NCBI GenBank assembly: GCA_002375695.1
Contig: DFMO01000008.1
Coordinates: 248,001-312,000, forward strand
Direction of reading: 5' to 3'
Source of the DNA: Flavobacteriaceae bacterium UBA3591
GTDB lineage: Bacteria > Bacteroidota > Bacteroidia > Flavobacteriales > Flavobacteriaceae
DNA: 64,000 nt
The notes under the pieces were generated by a model, which was given only the letters and a program-made list of their open reading frames with translations, did no database searches and was not told where the DNA came from. The position numbers were made by a program, and so were the translations under genes. Of this stretch, positions 1 through 8,431 are shown one piece after another. Within the stretch, counting starts at the first letter, position 1, and each line of letters begins with the position of its first letter.

Positions 1-45
1 AAGCAAAGCAATAACGCCTACGCCAACAAGCATTTTAGTTACCAT
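1..45 (-). CDS. 5' end of an unidentified gene, cut by the window edge
   Basis: Fifteen codons are visible, starting at the ATG read from position 45 (a second in-frame ATG is at 33). The translation MVTKMLVGVGVIALL is hydrophobic and looks like the start of a signal peptide or membrane anchor. The gene lies 65 bp downstream of the alginate-export-type porin on the same strand, so it may belong to the same transcript. Too little is visible to name a family. The alternative is that the open frame is chance; the hydrophobic N-terminus and its position argue mildly for a real gene. Confidence 0.5.
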   Translation of the reverse strand, partial: MVTKMLVGVGVIALL

Positions 46-110
46 TTGTTTTTTAATAGTTGTCCTCATAAATTGAAAGTTTTAATTTTGGTTGATTTCG
101 TTTTTAATAA

Positions 111-1385
111 TTATAATTTTGGTTGCTCCCAGGTAAATAATACAGGGTCAATAGTTATCATTAACCAACCCCAATTATTGGTGTTTTTATCAAAATTATT
201 TTTTACGGCTTCTATTCCAGCGGAAGCAAAAAACTGCGAATAGCCCGCTTGTAGGTTAACAAATTGATTTAATTTAACGGAAGTTACAAAATCAGTTTCA
301 AATCCCAAATTTTTAGAAGTTTCTCCTTCAATTTCGGCAGCAGCATAAAATTGATGTAGGGCAAGGTTTAAATTCACCTTTTTGTTAATATTATACTTCG
401 TTTTTCCGTAAAAATTTACCAACCCTACATTGTTTAAATGATTGCCAACGTAGAAATAATCCATAAACCCATTAAATTTATGATTGGTACCATAAAGGGG
501 TGTAAAGGCATTATTTTTACCATTTAGTGGTGCACCAAAGTCGTTACCACTTTGTATTTCGCCACCAAGACCGAGGTTGAGGTTAGTAGTTGCTTTATAA
601 TTGGCATCTATTGAAAGTAAATATGCGCTTAAATCATTATTGGCAACATCTTTTCCAAATTGATAGTAGAGATTCGATGCTAGTTTAAAATTTTTGAATT
701 GGGTTACTAAATGTACGCCCGTAGTTTGACTATAACGCGTTTTATTATTTGTTTCGTCCAATTCATCTATAAATTGTAAGCCATTATTAAGAAATAGAAA
801 GCTTACCGCATGCTGTTGCCATTTTTGTTGAAGCCAAACATAATGTAAGTTTTTATACGTTTTAGTATATAGCGTATTCCCCGTTAATGCCTCCCCATCT
901 TGATTATAGGCAGCACCAAGGTGTAATTTTAAATTTTCAGAATTAAACTTTGCAATGGCTGCATCGTGGCTTCTACCTTGCTGTGCCCATCCCACATTAC
1001 CAAAAATACGGTGGTCATCGTATACAATTTCTTGTCGTCCTAATTTTAAATTTACATGAGGGATTAGTAAAAATTCTGCCCAAGCTTGATGAAGTGAAAT
1101 GCCGTTGTTGTCGGCAACATTTAACTGTGGAACATCACCCCAAACCCTTACATCCTGCGGACTGAGATAAAAGTGAAGTTTTTCGGTTTTATATGAAAAA
1201 TTTAACCGTGTACGTTGCGAAACAAACGAAGCTGCATCTGCATTGTCGGGGAAAAGTGTTTTATATCCGTGTCGGTACTCAAACCGAGGTCTTAATTCGG
1301 CATCGATAATAAATTGCGAATAGGCATTTGAGATTGCAAATACCGAAAAAAGTGTTATTAAGATTCGGGAAAAGGTCATTTTCAA
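111..1385 (-). CDS. alginate-export-type outer membrane porin
   Basis: The 424-residue protein starts with a signal peptide (residues 1-23, ending SNAYSQ) and continues as an amphipathic beta-barrel with alternating aromatic strands. The region around residues 50-145 (RTRLNFSYKT, VRVWGD, HQAWAEF, LKLGRQEI, GRSHDAAI) matches my memory of the Alginate_exp (AlgE-like) family. The expected role is diffusion of anionic solutes across the outer membrane; the real substrate cannot be told. In Bacteroidetes such porins often sit near respiratory genes, which fits hemN upstream. Start is MKMTF at 1385, with MTFSR at 1379 equally possible. A CRP/FNR-type site lies upstream. Confidence 0.8.
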   Translation of the reverse strand: MKMTFSRILITLFSVFAISNAYSQFIIDAELRPRFEYRHGYKTLFPDNADAASFVSQRTRLNFSYKTEKLHFYLSPQDVRVWGDVPQLNVADNNGISLHQAWAEFLLIPHVNLKLGRQEIVYDDHRIFGNVGWAQQGRSHDAAIAKFNSENLKLHLGAAYNQDGEALTGNTLYTKTYKNLHYVWLQQKWQQHAVSFLFLNNGLQFIDELDETNNKTRYSQTTGVHLVTQFKNFKLASNLYYQFGKDVANNDLSAYLLSIDANYKATTNLNLGLGGEIQSGNDFGAPLNGKNNAFTPLYGTNHKFNGFMDYFYVGNHLNNVGLVNFYGKTKYNINKKVNLNLALHQFYAAAEIEGETSKNLGFETDFVTSVKLNQFVNLQAGYSQFFASAGIEAVKNNFDKNTNNWGWLMITIDPVLFTWEQPKL

Positions 1386-1404
1386 TTATTACGAATTTGT
1401 AATA

Positions 1405-1447
1405 CAAAAGTCTAACTAAATGACAATTGTAAATATGACAACGGTCA
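1405..1447 (-). promoter_or_regulatory. CRP/FNR-type operator and weak -7 element of the porin gene
   Basis: Positions 1436-1447 hold the perfect dyad TGAC-AACG-GTCA, and a degraded copy TGAC-AATT-GTAA is at 1421-1432. Read on the minus strand, a weak -7 element GACTTTTG occupies 1412-1405 (consensus TAnnTTTG). The dyad centre (1441.5) is 36.5 bp upstream of the terminal G of the -7 element, exactly the distance seen at hemN. This places the site near -41.5, as for class II FNR/CRP activation. That it binds such a regulator is inference. Confidence 0.55.
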
Positions 1448-1488
1448 GTATTGCTAAAAAACTTGAATTTTTTTTTGGTTTTTATCAA

Positions 1489-2853
1489 TTAAATAGTCAT
1501 AGAAAATAACTGGGTGCCAGGTTTTGTGCGTTGTAATAAGACATCAAAAGCCATGCACACGTTTCTAACAAACGGTCTACCTTTTTCGGTAATTTTAATA
1601 CTGTTTGAGTTTAATAAAACCAAGCCATCGCTTTCCATCTCCTTAAGTTTAATTAATGTATCGGGAATTTCATTAAACCACAACGATTTGTCACTCCATG
1701 AGGTTTCCAACCTACACATTAAATTAAGGATGTGTTTTCTTATAACTAAATCTTCGTCTGTTAGTAAATGACCTCTATAAATAGGAAGTTTATTTTGCGC
1801 TACTAAACTCTGGTATTCTTCAACATTTTTAGCATTTTGACCAAAACTGTACCAACTATCACCAATTGCCGAAACACCAAGACCAATCATAAGTTGTGTT
1901 TTGCTTTCAGTATAACCCATAAAGTTACGGTGTAGCTTTTTGTCTTTAACGGCCTTGTATAAACTATCAGATTTCAACGCAAAATGGTCCATGCCAATTT
2001 CAATATACCCAGCGTCTTCTAGCATCTTTTTGCCTATTTCGTACATTTCGCGTTTTTCGGCTGCAGTAGGTAAATCGGCTTCTTTAAATCCGCGTTGTCC
2101 GTTTCCTTTAATCCAAGGTACATGTGCATAGCTGTAAAAGGCAATGCGGTCTGGCATTAATTCTTTTGTTTTTTCAATAGAAAACATTACGTGTTCTTTT
2201 GTCTGAAATGGTAACCCAAAAATTATATCGTGCCCCACCGAAGTGTAACCAATTTCGCGTGCCGTGTTAGTAACATTTTTTACATTTACAAAGGGCTGTA
2301 ATCTGTTAATTGCAACTTGTACTGTAGGGTTGTAATCTTGTACTCCGTAGCTCACCCGGGTAAAGCCACAATTGTATAAAGTTTGTAAGTGATTGCCTTT
2401 GGTGTTGTTGGGGTGACCTTCAAAACTAAAGGACGGGTCTTTAGCCATGATTGCGCCTTCAAAAATCCCGTCAATTAATCGTTTTAAATTTTCTGCCGAA
2501 AAAAAAGTTGGAGTACCACCGCCCAAATGCAATTCTTTTATAATAGGCCTTTCGGAAAACATTGCCAAATAGAGGCGCCATTCCTGTAAAACAGATTCTA
2601 AGTATGGCGTTTCAACCTTGTGATTTTTTGTAATTCGTTTATTACAACCGCAAAACGTGCATAAACTTTCACAAAAAGGGAGGTGAATGTATAAACTTAT
2701 TCCTTCGCTAGCGTTACTTTCAGAAAAACTTTGAACTACATTTTTTTGGTAATCATCGCCTAAAAATTTTGTATCATCCCAATAAGGAACGGTAGGGTAG
2801 CTTGTATATCGGGGTCCGGGAACATTGTATTTGTTGACTAAATTATTATGCAT
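1489..2853 (-). CDS. hemN: oxygen-independent coproporphyrinogen III oxidase HemN
   Basis: Radical-SAM enzyme that decarboxylates coproporphyrinogen III to protoporphyrinogen IX without oxygen, in the cytoplasm. The 454-residue length is typical of HemN. Cysteines C61, C65, C68 and C70 form the HemN-specific CX3CX2CXC cluster motif (HLPFCESLCTFCGC), preceded by PGPRYTSYPT and followed by the glycine-rich LHLGGGTPTF SAM-binding segment. Start MHNNL at 2853 fits the family N-terminus. The gene is followed on the same strand by the porin, 103 bp away, with its own promoter. Its upstream region has a strong -7 element and an FNR-like dyad, consistent with induction at low oxygen. Confidence 0.95.
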   Translation of the reverse strand: MHNNLVNKYNVPGPRYTSYPTVPYWDDTKFLGDDYQKNVVQSFSESNASEGISLYIHLPFCESLCTFCGCNKRITKNHKVETPYLESVLQEWRLYLAMFSERPIIKELHLGGGTPTFFSAENLKRLIDGIFEGAIMAKDPSFSFEGHPNNTKGNHLQTLYNCGFTRVSYGVQDYNPTVQVAINRLQPFVNVKNVTNTAREIGYTSVGHDIIFGLPFQTKEHVMFSIEKTKELMPDRIAFYSYAHVPWIKGNGQRGFKEADLPTAAEKREMYEIGKKMLEDAGYIEIGMDHFALKSDSLYKAVKDKKLHRNFMGYTESKTQLMIGLGVSAIGDSWYSFGQNAKNVEEYQSLVAQNKLPIYRGHLLTDEDLVIRKHILNLMCRLETSWSDKSLWFNEIPDTLIKLKEMESDGLVLLNSNSIKITEKGRPFVRNVCMAFDVLLQRTKPGTQLFSMTI

Positions 2854-2870
2854 AGCGAATTAATTTGCGA

Positions 2871-2913
2871 CAAAACTACCACAGGTAGAAAAAGCATAAA
2901 ATGATATTCATCA
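2871..2913 (-). promoter_or_regulatory. hemN promoter with FNR-like site
   Basis: On the minus strand the -7 element TAGTTTTG (2878-2871) matches the Bacteroidetes consensus TAnnTTTG. The dyad TGAT-ATTC-ATCA at 2902-2913 matches the FNR/CRP core TGAT-N4-ATCA. Its centre (2907.5) is 36.5 bp from the last base of the -7 element, so near -41.5 relative to the expected start around 2866. This is the classical position of a class II activator. No FNR-family gene lies in the window. Confidence 0.65.
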
Positions 2914-3270
2914 GTCACTTTAAGAAACTGCATAATGTTGCGATTAATTAATGTGAAATTTCAGCTTGAAAAATTAAGGATTTCGCAAAAAATTTATCAA
3001 TCGCTTTTCATTTTTTCAATAACACACTAATGGGTAACCATTTGGTTGCGAATTTTTTAATAAATGATTAAATTCGCAGAAATCGCTATTTTATGATTTT
3101 TTCTTAGGATTTGTTTTTAAAATTTAGTTTTAAATAAGTTGTCAAAATCCTAAAATATATCTGCTTTTCTCAGATATTTTACAATTAGAAATCTAAATAT
3201 AAAAGTGCGCTAATCTGCAATAGCATTTTAAGCGCTCCCTTAAAACTATTGCAAAAATTTAAAAAGAGTT
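2914..3270. other. AT-rich divergent intergenic region between hemN and tmm
   Basis: This AT-rich stretch holds no credible ORF or RNA gene that I can see. It contains the upstream DNA of the divergent monooxygenase gene; I find no clean TAnnTTTG element close to its start. A small dyad, ATATCTG-N7-CAGATAT around 3157-3177, is present but its arms are short and its role is unknown. Confidence 0.4.
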
Positions 3271-4665
3271 ATGAAGAACAAGAACTTAATGAAAGACAAA
3301 CGTGTAGGTATAATTGGTGCGGGCCCGAGTGGTTTGGCGATGATTCGTGCTTTTGAAGCATTTAAAGAAAAAGGGCACGCGATGCCCGAAATAATGTGCT
3401 TCGAAAAACAAAGCAATTGGGGTGGTATGTGGAATTACACTTGGCGCACAGGCGTAGGCAAATACGGTGAACCCATACATGGTAGTATGTATAAATATCT
3501 TTGGTCAAATGGGCCTAAAGAATGTCTCGAATTTTCAGACTATTCGTTCGATGAGCACTTTAAAAAGCCTATTTCATCGTACCCACCAAGGCCTGTTTTA
3601 TTCGATTATATTCAAGGACGAATTAAAAAAAGTAAAGCCCGCGATTACATCCGGTTTGATACCACTGCACGTTGGGTGAGCTATGACGAAGAAACAAAAA
3701 AGTTCACTTTAATTTTAGACGATTTAAAAATCGATAAAACTTATTCGGAAGAATTTGATTATTTGGTGGTGGCATCGGGGCATTTTTCAACACCAAATAT
3801 GCCGTATTTTAAAGGTATTGAAAATTTTCCTGGAACCGTTATCCACGCCCACGATTTTAGAGGGGCCGATCAATTTAAAGGACAAAATTTATTATTAATA
3901 GGAAGTAGTTATTCGGCCGAAGACATTGGAGTACAATGCTATAAGCACGGAGCGCAATCGGTTACCTTAAGCTATAGAAGTAACCCAATTGGGGTAAATT
4001 GGCCTGAAGGAATTAAAGAGCTTCCGTTAGTAACCCATTTTGATGGCGATACAGCTCATTTTAAAAATGGAACTACCGAAAAATACGACGCAGTAATTAT
4101 GTGTACTGGGTACCAACACAAATTTCCGTTTTTACCCGATAACCTTCGATTAAAGACAAAAAATAATTTATACCCAGATCAACTTTATAAAGGTGTCTTT
4201 TTTAACGATTTACCAGAGTTAATCTATTTGGGAATGCAGGATCAATACTATACTTTTAATATGTTTGATGCACAAGCTTGGGTAGCACGCGACTTTATTA
4301 TGGATACGTATAAGCTTCCAAAGAAAGCCGAAAGAAGGCTTGATATGGACAAGTGGTTAGAACGAAATGAAAACTTACAATCGTCTCACGACCACGTCGA
4401 TTTTCAAACAGATTATATAAAAGATTTGTTGGCACTTTCAGATTATCCAGATTTTAACTTAGATAAAGTTGCCGAAATGTTTAAATCGTGGCTTAATGAC
4501 AAGGCCGAAAACATTTTAACATATCGCGATAAAACCTACCAAAGTGTTGTAACTGGTACTATGGCTGCCGAGCACCACACTGAATGGATGGACGAATTGG
4601 ACGATAGTAAAGAGCGGTTTTTATACGAACCTGAAGAGGAAGAAACTATCCCCGAAAATATTTAA
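3271..4665 (+). CDS. tmm: trimethylamine monooxygenase-like flavin-containing monooxygenase
   Basis: Class B flavoprotein monooxygenase, expected to use NADPH, FAD and O2 to N-oxidise trimethylamine to TMAO (and possibly S-oxidise dimethyl sulfide). Visible motifs: FAD-binding GAGPSG at 16-21, CFEKQSNWGGMWNYTWRTG (43-61), YLWSNGPKE (76-84), FMO fingerprint FPGTVIHAHDF (186-196), and NADPH-binding GSSYSA (211-216). These segments closely resemble the bacterial Tmm proteins I remember from marine Roseobacter, SAR11 and Myroides. Start at 3271; the ATG at 3289 fits family N-termini at least as well. A 20-residue acidic tail extends the C-terminus. A strong terminator follows, so it is monocistronic. 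Substrate remains inference. Confidence 0.8.
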   Translation: MKNKNLMKDKRVGIIGAGPSGLAMIRAFEAFKEKGHAMPEIMCFEKQSNWGGMWNYTWRTGVGKYGEPIHGSMYKYLWSNGPKECLEFSDYSFDEHFKKPISSYPPRPVLFDYIQGRIKKSKARDYIRFDTTARWVSYDEETKKFTLILDDLKIDKTYSEEFDYLVVASGHFSTPNMPYFKGIENFPGTVIHAHDFRGADQFKGQNLLLIGSSYSAEDIGVQCYKHGAQSVTLSYRSNPIGVNWPEGIKELPLVTHFDGDTAHFKNGTTEKYDAVIMCTGYQHKFPFLPDNLRLKTKNNLYPDQLYKGVFFNDLPELIYLGMQDQYYTFNMFDAQAWVARDFIMDTYKLPKKAERRLDMDKWLERNENLQSSHDHVDFQTDYIKDLLALSDYPDFNLDKVAEMFKSWLNDKAENILTYRDKTYQSVVTGTMAAEHHTEWMDELDDSKERFLYEPEEEETIPENI

Positions 4666-4687
4666 ATTTTAATTGTCACATTGTAAA

Positions 4688-4723
4688 AACTACCTATCAA
4701 GTTTGTGATAGGTAGTTTTTTTT
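4688..4723 (+). terminator. Rho-independent terminator after tmm
   Basis: Perfect 11-bp stem ACTACCTATCA / TGATAGGTAGT (4689-4699 and 4706-4716) with a six-base loop, followed by a run of eight T. Confidence 0.9.
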
Positions 4724-4870
4724 ATTCGGAATATTACTGTTTAAAATGATAGATGATTGCTTTAGACTTTAACGTCTTAACGAAGTTGTATGTATAAATT
4801 TTTAAGCCGTAAACCAATTATAATAGCTTACTTTTAAACTTTTTTATTGTGTTATTTTTAAATACAACAA

Positions 4871-6037
4871 GTGAATAAAACTTCTCGATTTTGGCTATTG
4901 TTTGGAGTGCTATTTTTAGCGCTTAATCTGCGTCCGGCACTTTCAAGTATTGGCCCATTAATAGATGAAATTGGCCGTACATTTAACTTATCTGAAAGTT
5001 TGTTGGGGCTATTAACTACACTTCCGTTGATTGCTTTTGGCGTAATTTCAACAGTAACGCCGTACTTTACAAAGCGATTTGGTTTAGGGCAAACCTTACT
5101 TTGGTCGATGGTACTTTTAACTGCAGGTATTGTTATTAGATCTTTGGAAGGAGTATTTTTTTTGTATTTGGGTACTACAATTTTAGGGATTGCCATTGCA
5201 TTTGGCAATGTGCTCATTCCCGCCATCACTAAAAATAATTTCCCCAATAAAGCTGGACTGGTTACAAGCCTTCATTCGGCTACCATGTCATTTGGGGCAG
5301 CTTTGGCGGCTGGGTTAAGTGTACCACTCGCGCGCGATTTAAACTTGGGATGGGAAGGTTCGCTTATTACTTGGGCTATTTTATCCTTTATTGCAATATT
5401 TATATGGATACCTCAGATTAAAAAAATTAAAAATACAACCACAACTCGCAGTTTAAAAGTGGCAATGCGAAAGTTAAGTGGTTCGCGGCTCGTGTGGCAA
5501 ATTGCAATTTATATGGGGCTTCAATCTTTGGCGTTCTATGTAATTTTAGCGTGGCTGCCCAGTATATTGTTAGATTATGGTTACAATGAAGAGTTTGGCG
5601 GATGGATGTTATCACTTTCCCAAGCGAGTGGTATTTTAGGAGCTTTAGCCATTCCGGTTTGGGCAGCTTCGCAAAAAGACCAACGTAGTGTAATTACACT
5701 ATTAATTGTGGTTGAGGTAATTAGTTTTATTGGACTCATGTTTCCGCATAGTTTCCCAGTTTATATATGGATAGCAAGCTTAGGATTTGTGTTAGGAGGA
5801 ACCTTTGGATTAGCCTTGCTACTTATTGTTTTACGTGCTCCCGACTCCGAAACCGCTGCAGAATTGTCTGGAATAGTGCAATCTATTGGATACTTTTTAG
5901 CCGCCATTGGTCCCTTTATTATTGGTCTTATTCAAGATTTATCCAATAATTGGAAGTACTCCCTTGGCTTTTTAATTTTGGTAAGCTGCTATAAATTAGT
6001 TGCCGGATTGCAAGCTGGAAAAGCTCAAAAAGTGTAA
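4871..6037 (+). CDS. MFS transporter of the CynX/NimT type
   Basis: 388-residue polytopic inner-membrane protein with about twelve hydrophobic segments. The N-terminal block LALNLRPALSSIGPLIDEI is characteristic of the CynX/NimT (cyanate, 2-nitroimidazole) branch of the major facilitator superfamily. The probable role is proton-driven transport of a small compound; the substrate is unknown. The frame opens right after a stop at 4859-4861 and uses GTG at 4871, since no ATG precedes the conserved N-terminus. It is convergent with the AGCS carrier and separated by only about 55 bp with no clear terminator. No partner gene suggests a substrate. Confidence 0.8.
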   Translation: MNKTSRFWLLFGVLFLALNLRPALSSIGPLIDEIGRTFNLSESLLGLLTTLPLIAFGVISTVTPYFTKRFGLGQTLLWSMVLLTAGIVIRSLEGVFFLYLGTTILGIAIAFGNVLIPAITKNNFPNKAGLVTSLHSATMSFGAALAAGLSVPLARDLNLGWEGSLITWAILSFIAIFIWIPQIKKIKNTTTTRSLKVAMRKLSGSRLVWQIAIYMGLQSLAFYVILAWLPSILLDYGYNEEFGGWMLSLSQASGILGALAIPVWAASQKDQRSVITLLIVVEVISFIGLMFPHSFPVYIWIASLGFVLGGTFGLALLLIVLRAPDSETAAELSGIVQSIGYFLAAIGPFIIGLIQDLSNNWKYSLGFLILVSCYKLVAGLQAGKAQKV

Positions 6038-6092
6038 AATGGAAAACCTAATCTTCTTATAATTACAATTTCGTATTTAGTGTAAATAAAAT

Positions 6093-8195
6093 TTAAGTCG
6101 CCTTACTAAACCTTTCATTTATATACAGTTTTCCTTTTTTCAGTTTTTCAAGATAAACGTTCATATCGTTATAAATTTCTGGGGCTAAAATATATAGTCC
6201 AGCAATATTAGGGAACGACATTGCCAAAATCATCATATCGGCAAAGCTTAGTACAGCGCCCAAGCTTACAGAGGCACCTAAAACCACAAAGCCTAAGTAC
6301 ATAAATTTGTATAGTAACTCGCCTTTTTTACTCCTTCCGAATAAATACGTCCAAGATCTCATTCCGTAGTACGACCACGAAACCATTGTTGAAAAGGCAA
6401 ATAAAAATACCGCGATTGCTAATACAATAGGAAACCACGAAACTACACTACCAAAGGCTGCCGAAGTTAATTCAACACCACCCATTCCTAAATTACCTTG
6501 ATGCTTTCCTGTAAATATTAAAACTAAAGCTGTCATTGTACAAACCACCATAGTGTCTATAAAAGGTTCGACAATAGAGGTGAAACCATCGGCAATTGGA
6601 TGTTTTGTCTTTGCGGGACTATGTGCAATCGCTGCCGAACCAACTCCTGCTTCACTTGAAAATGCAGCTCGTTGTAATCCTACAATCAATACCCCAATAA
6701 ATCCACCTTTAAGCGCATCGGCAGAAAACGCTCCGTCAATAATTGCTAAAAATGCACTTCCAAGTCCTTCGATGTTTGTACCAATAACAACCAAACATCC
6801 TACTATATAAAGGATTGCCATAAACGGAACAACTTTGGCCGTTACCTTGGCGATGCTTTTTATACCACCAATAATTACCATTCCTACTAAAATTGCAAAG
6901 CCAATCCCGAACCAAAAACCTTGGCCTTGCAGTACAGGAATTTGTTCAGATACAATTTTAAAAGCCTGATTGGACTGTAGCATATTACCACCACCAAACG
7001 ATGCACCCACACCCAAAATGGCAAAAAATCCTGCCAAAAACTTTCCTAAATTTTTTAAGTTTCGTTTTTCGAGGCCGTAGCGTAAATAGTTCATTGGGCC
7101 TCCAAACACCCGACCGTCCGAGTCGATAACACGATATTTAACACCCATAGCACATTCGGCAAACTTCATAGACATACCAAAAAATCCTGCCATAAACATC
7201 CAAAAAGTAGCACCAGCACCCCCTAATGAAATTGCCACAGCTACTCCGGCAATATTTCCTAAACCTACCGTAGCAGATACAGCTGTAGTCATAGCTTGAA
7301 AGTGCGTTATACTTCCCGGAGCTTTAGGGTCGTCATACTTTCCGCGAGCCAAATCTATGGAGTGCTTAAACCCACGAATATTGATGAATTTAAAACGAAG
7401 TGTAAAAAATATACTCCCCAAAATAAGCCAAATAACGATAAAAGGAATAGTGTTTGTCACCACGTCGCCATTGGGGTAGAGTAAGGCTTGTTTTTTAGTA
7501 AAGTCTATTCTTCCAATGGTTAAATCTTCGGTAAGCGATGCTTTTGAAGTAGGTGTGATTTGAGTGCCTTCGGAAATTAAATGATTGATTTTTCCTGCGT
7601 AATCGGCAATTAAAATTAATTCTTCACCATCAATTTCTAAAATTGCCAATTGCTGTTTCTTTTTAACATTTTCACCATGAGATACCAACCACTTTTTTAA
7701 ATAGTAGTTTTGATGGACCACATTGGAGGTAGGGGGTGCGATATTTTCTTCAGAAATATAAACCTTTGGATCGTAAACGTCCAAGGCAGCAAAGGGATCC
7801 CAAAATAATATGGCGCCTAAAAAATCTACCGCGGGCTGAACATTGCTATTAAAAATTTCAACAATAGATTTTGCTGGAATTTTAAAGTTTTTTGATACGC
7901 TATTTCCTTGGCTATCGGTTACCGTAACCGAATGAGTTTGACCTTCAATTAAGCCAGTAGATTTTTTTGAAAGAAGTGGAGTGTTTTGGTTGCTCCATTT
8001 ATATTGAAAGGGAGGGGTGCCACCATTTACTGTTACTTGCGCCGTGGCGTTATTTATTTCGGGCGATGGGTTTTCTAAATCAAGATTTACAGTAAAACCA
8101 TCTGTAGGGCTGTTTTGGTTATTTAGGTTTTGAGCATTTGTAGAAATTGTTAAAAAAAGGGTAAATAAAATAGAGATTACTGATTTAAACATCAA
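6093..8195 (-). CDS. AGCS sodium:alanine-type symporter with SprB-like and lipoyl-like extra domains
   Basis: Carrier of the alanine/glycine:cation symporter family, recognised by TAVSATVGLGNIAGVAVAI, GGPMNYL and AFSSEAGVGSAAIAH. At 700 residues it is about 230 longer than the usual AGCS protein. Residues 1-21 form a signal peptide; 47-103 resemble an SprB/PKD-like repeat (GGTPPFQYKWSN); 119-138 look like the first half of AGCS helix 1; 163-215 resemble a biotinyl/lipoyl-like hammerhead (VSHGENVKKKQQLAILEIDG, then AGKINHLISEGTQI); the transporter resumes at 249. No lysine in a canonical MKM biotinylation motif is seen. The extra domains would lie outside the cytoplasm. Likely role is Na+-coupled amino acid uptake; the function of the insert is unknown. 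Confidence 0.85.
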   Translation of the reverse strand: MMFKSVISILFTLFLTISTNAQNLNNQNSPTDGFTVNLDLENPSPEINNATAQVTVNGGTPPFQYKWSNQNTPLLSKKSTGLIEGQTHSVTVTDSQGNSVSKNFKIPAKSIVEIFNSNVQPAVDFLGAILFWDPFAALDVYDPKVYISEENIAPPTSNVVHQNYYLKKWLVSHGENVKKKQQLAILEIDGEELILIADYAGKINHLISEGTQITPTSKASLTEDLTIGRIDFTKKQALLYPNGDVVTNTIPFIVIWLILGSIFFTLRFKFINIRGFKHSIDLARGKYDDPKAPGSITHFQAMTTAVSATVGLGNIAGVAVAISLGGAGATFWMFMAGFFGMSMKFAECAMGVKYRVIDSDGRVFGGPMNYLRYGLEKRNLKNLGKFLAGFFAILGVGASFGGGNMLQSNQAFKIVSEQIPVLQGQGFWFGIGFAILVGMVIIGGIKSIAKVTAKVVPFMAILYIVGCLVVIGTNIEGLGSAFLAIIDGAFSADALKGGFIGVLIVGLQRAAFSSEAGVGSAAIAHSPAKTKHPIADGFTSIVEPFIDTMVVCTMTALVLIFTGKHQGNLGMGGVELTSAAFGSVVSWFPIVLAIAVFLFAFSTMVSWSYYGMRSWTYLFGRSKKGELLYKFMYLGFVVLGASVSLGAVLSFADMMILAMSFPNIAGLYILAPEIYNDMNVYLEKLKKGKLYINERFSKAT

Positions 8196-8383
8196 TTATA
8201 TAGCTTTTTCTTATGTTAAAATTCAATTTTTGCAATTTAACCAATATGTATATTTCGCCCAAGTTATTGAGGAGGTTTAACGGGTTTGGGGACAGATTGT
8301 GGGTAAAAAACTAATTAATAAACATATTTGTTAAAACTAACTTTATAACATTCTTTTTTTTTAAAATTGATGAATTTGCAACC

Positions 8384-8391
8384 TATCTTTG
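8384..8391 (+). promoter_or_regulatory. -7 promoter element of the yeiH-like gene
   Basis: TATCTTTG matches the Bacteroidetes -7 consensus TAnnTTTG and lies 40 bp before the start codon. A TTG at 8367-8369 is closer than the usual -33 spacing, so the upstream element is unclear. Confidence 0.5.
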
Positions 8392-8431
8392 CAAGACTGT
8401 TTATTCCTTAATTCTTCAATAAATTTTAACA

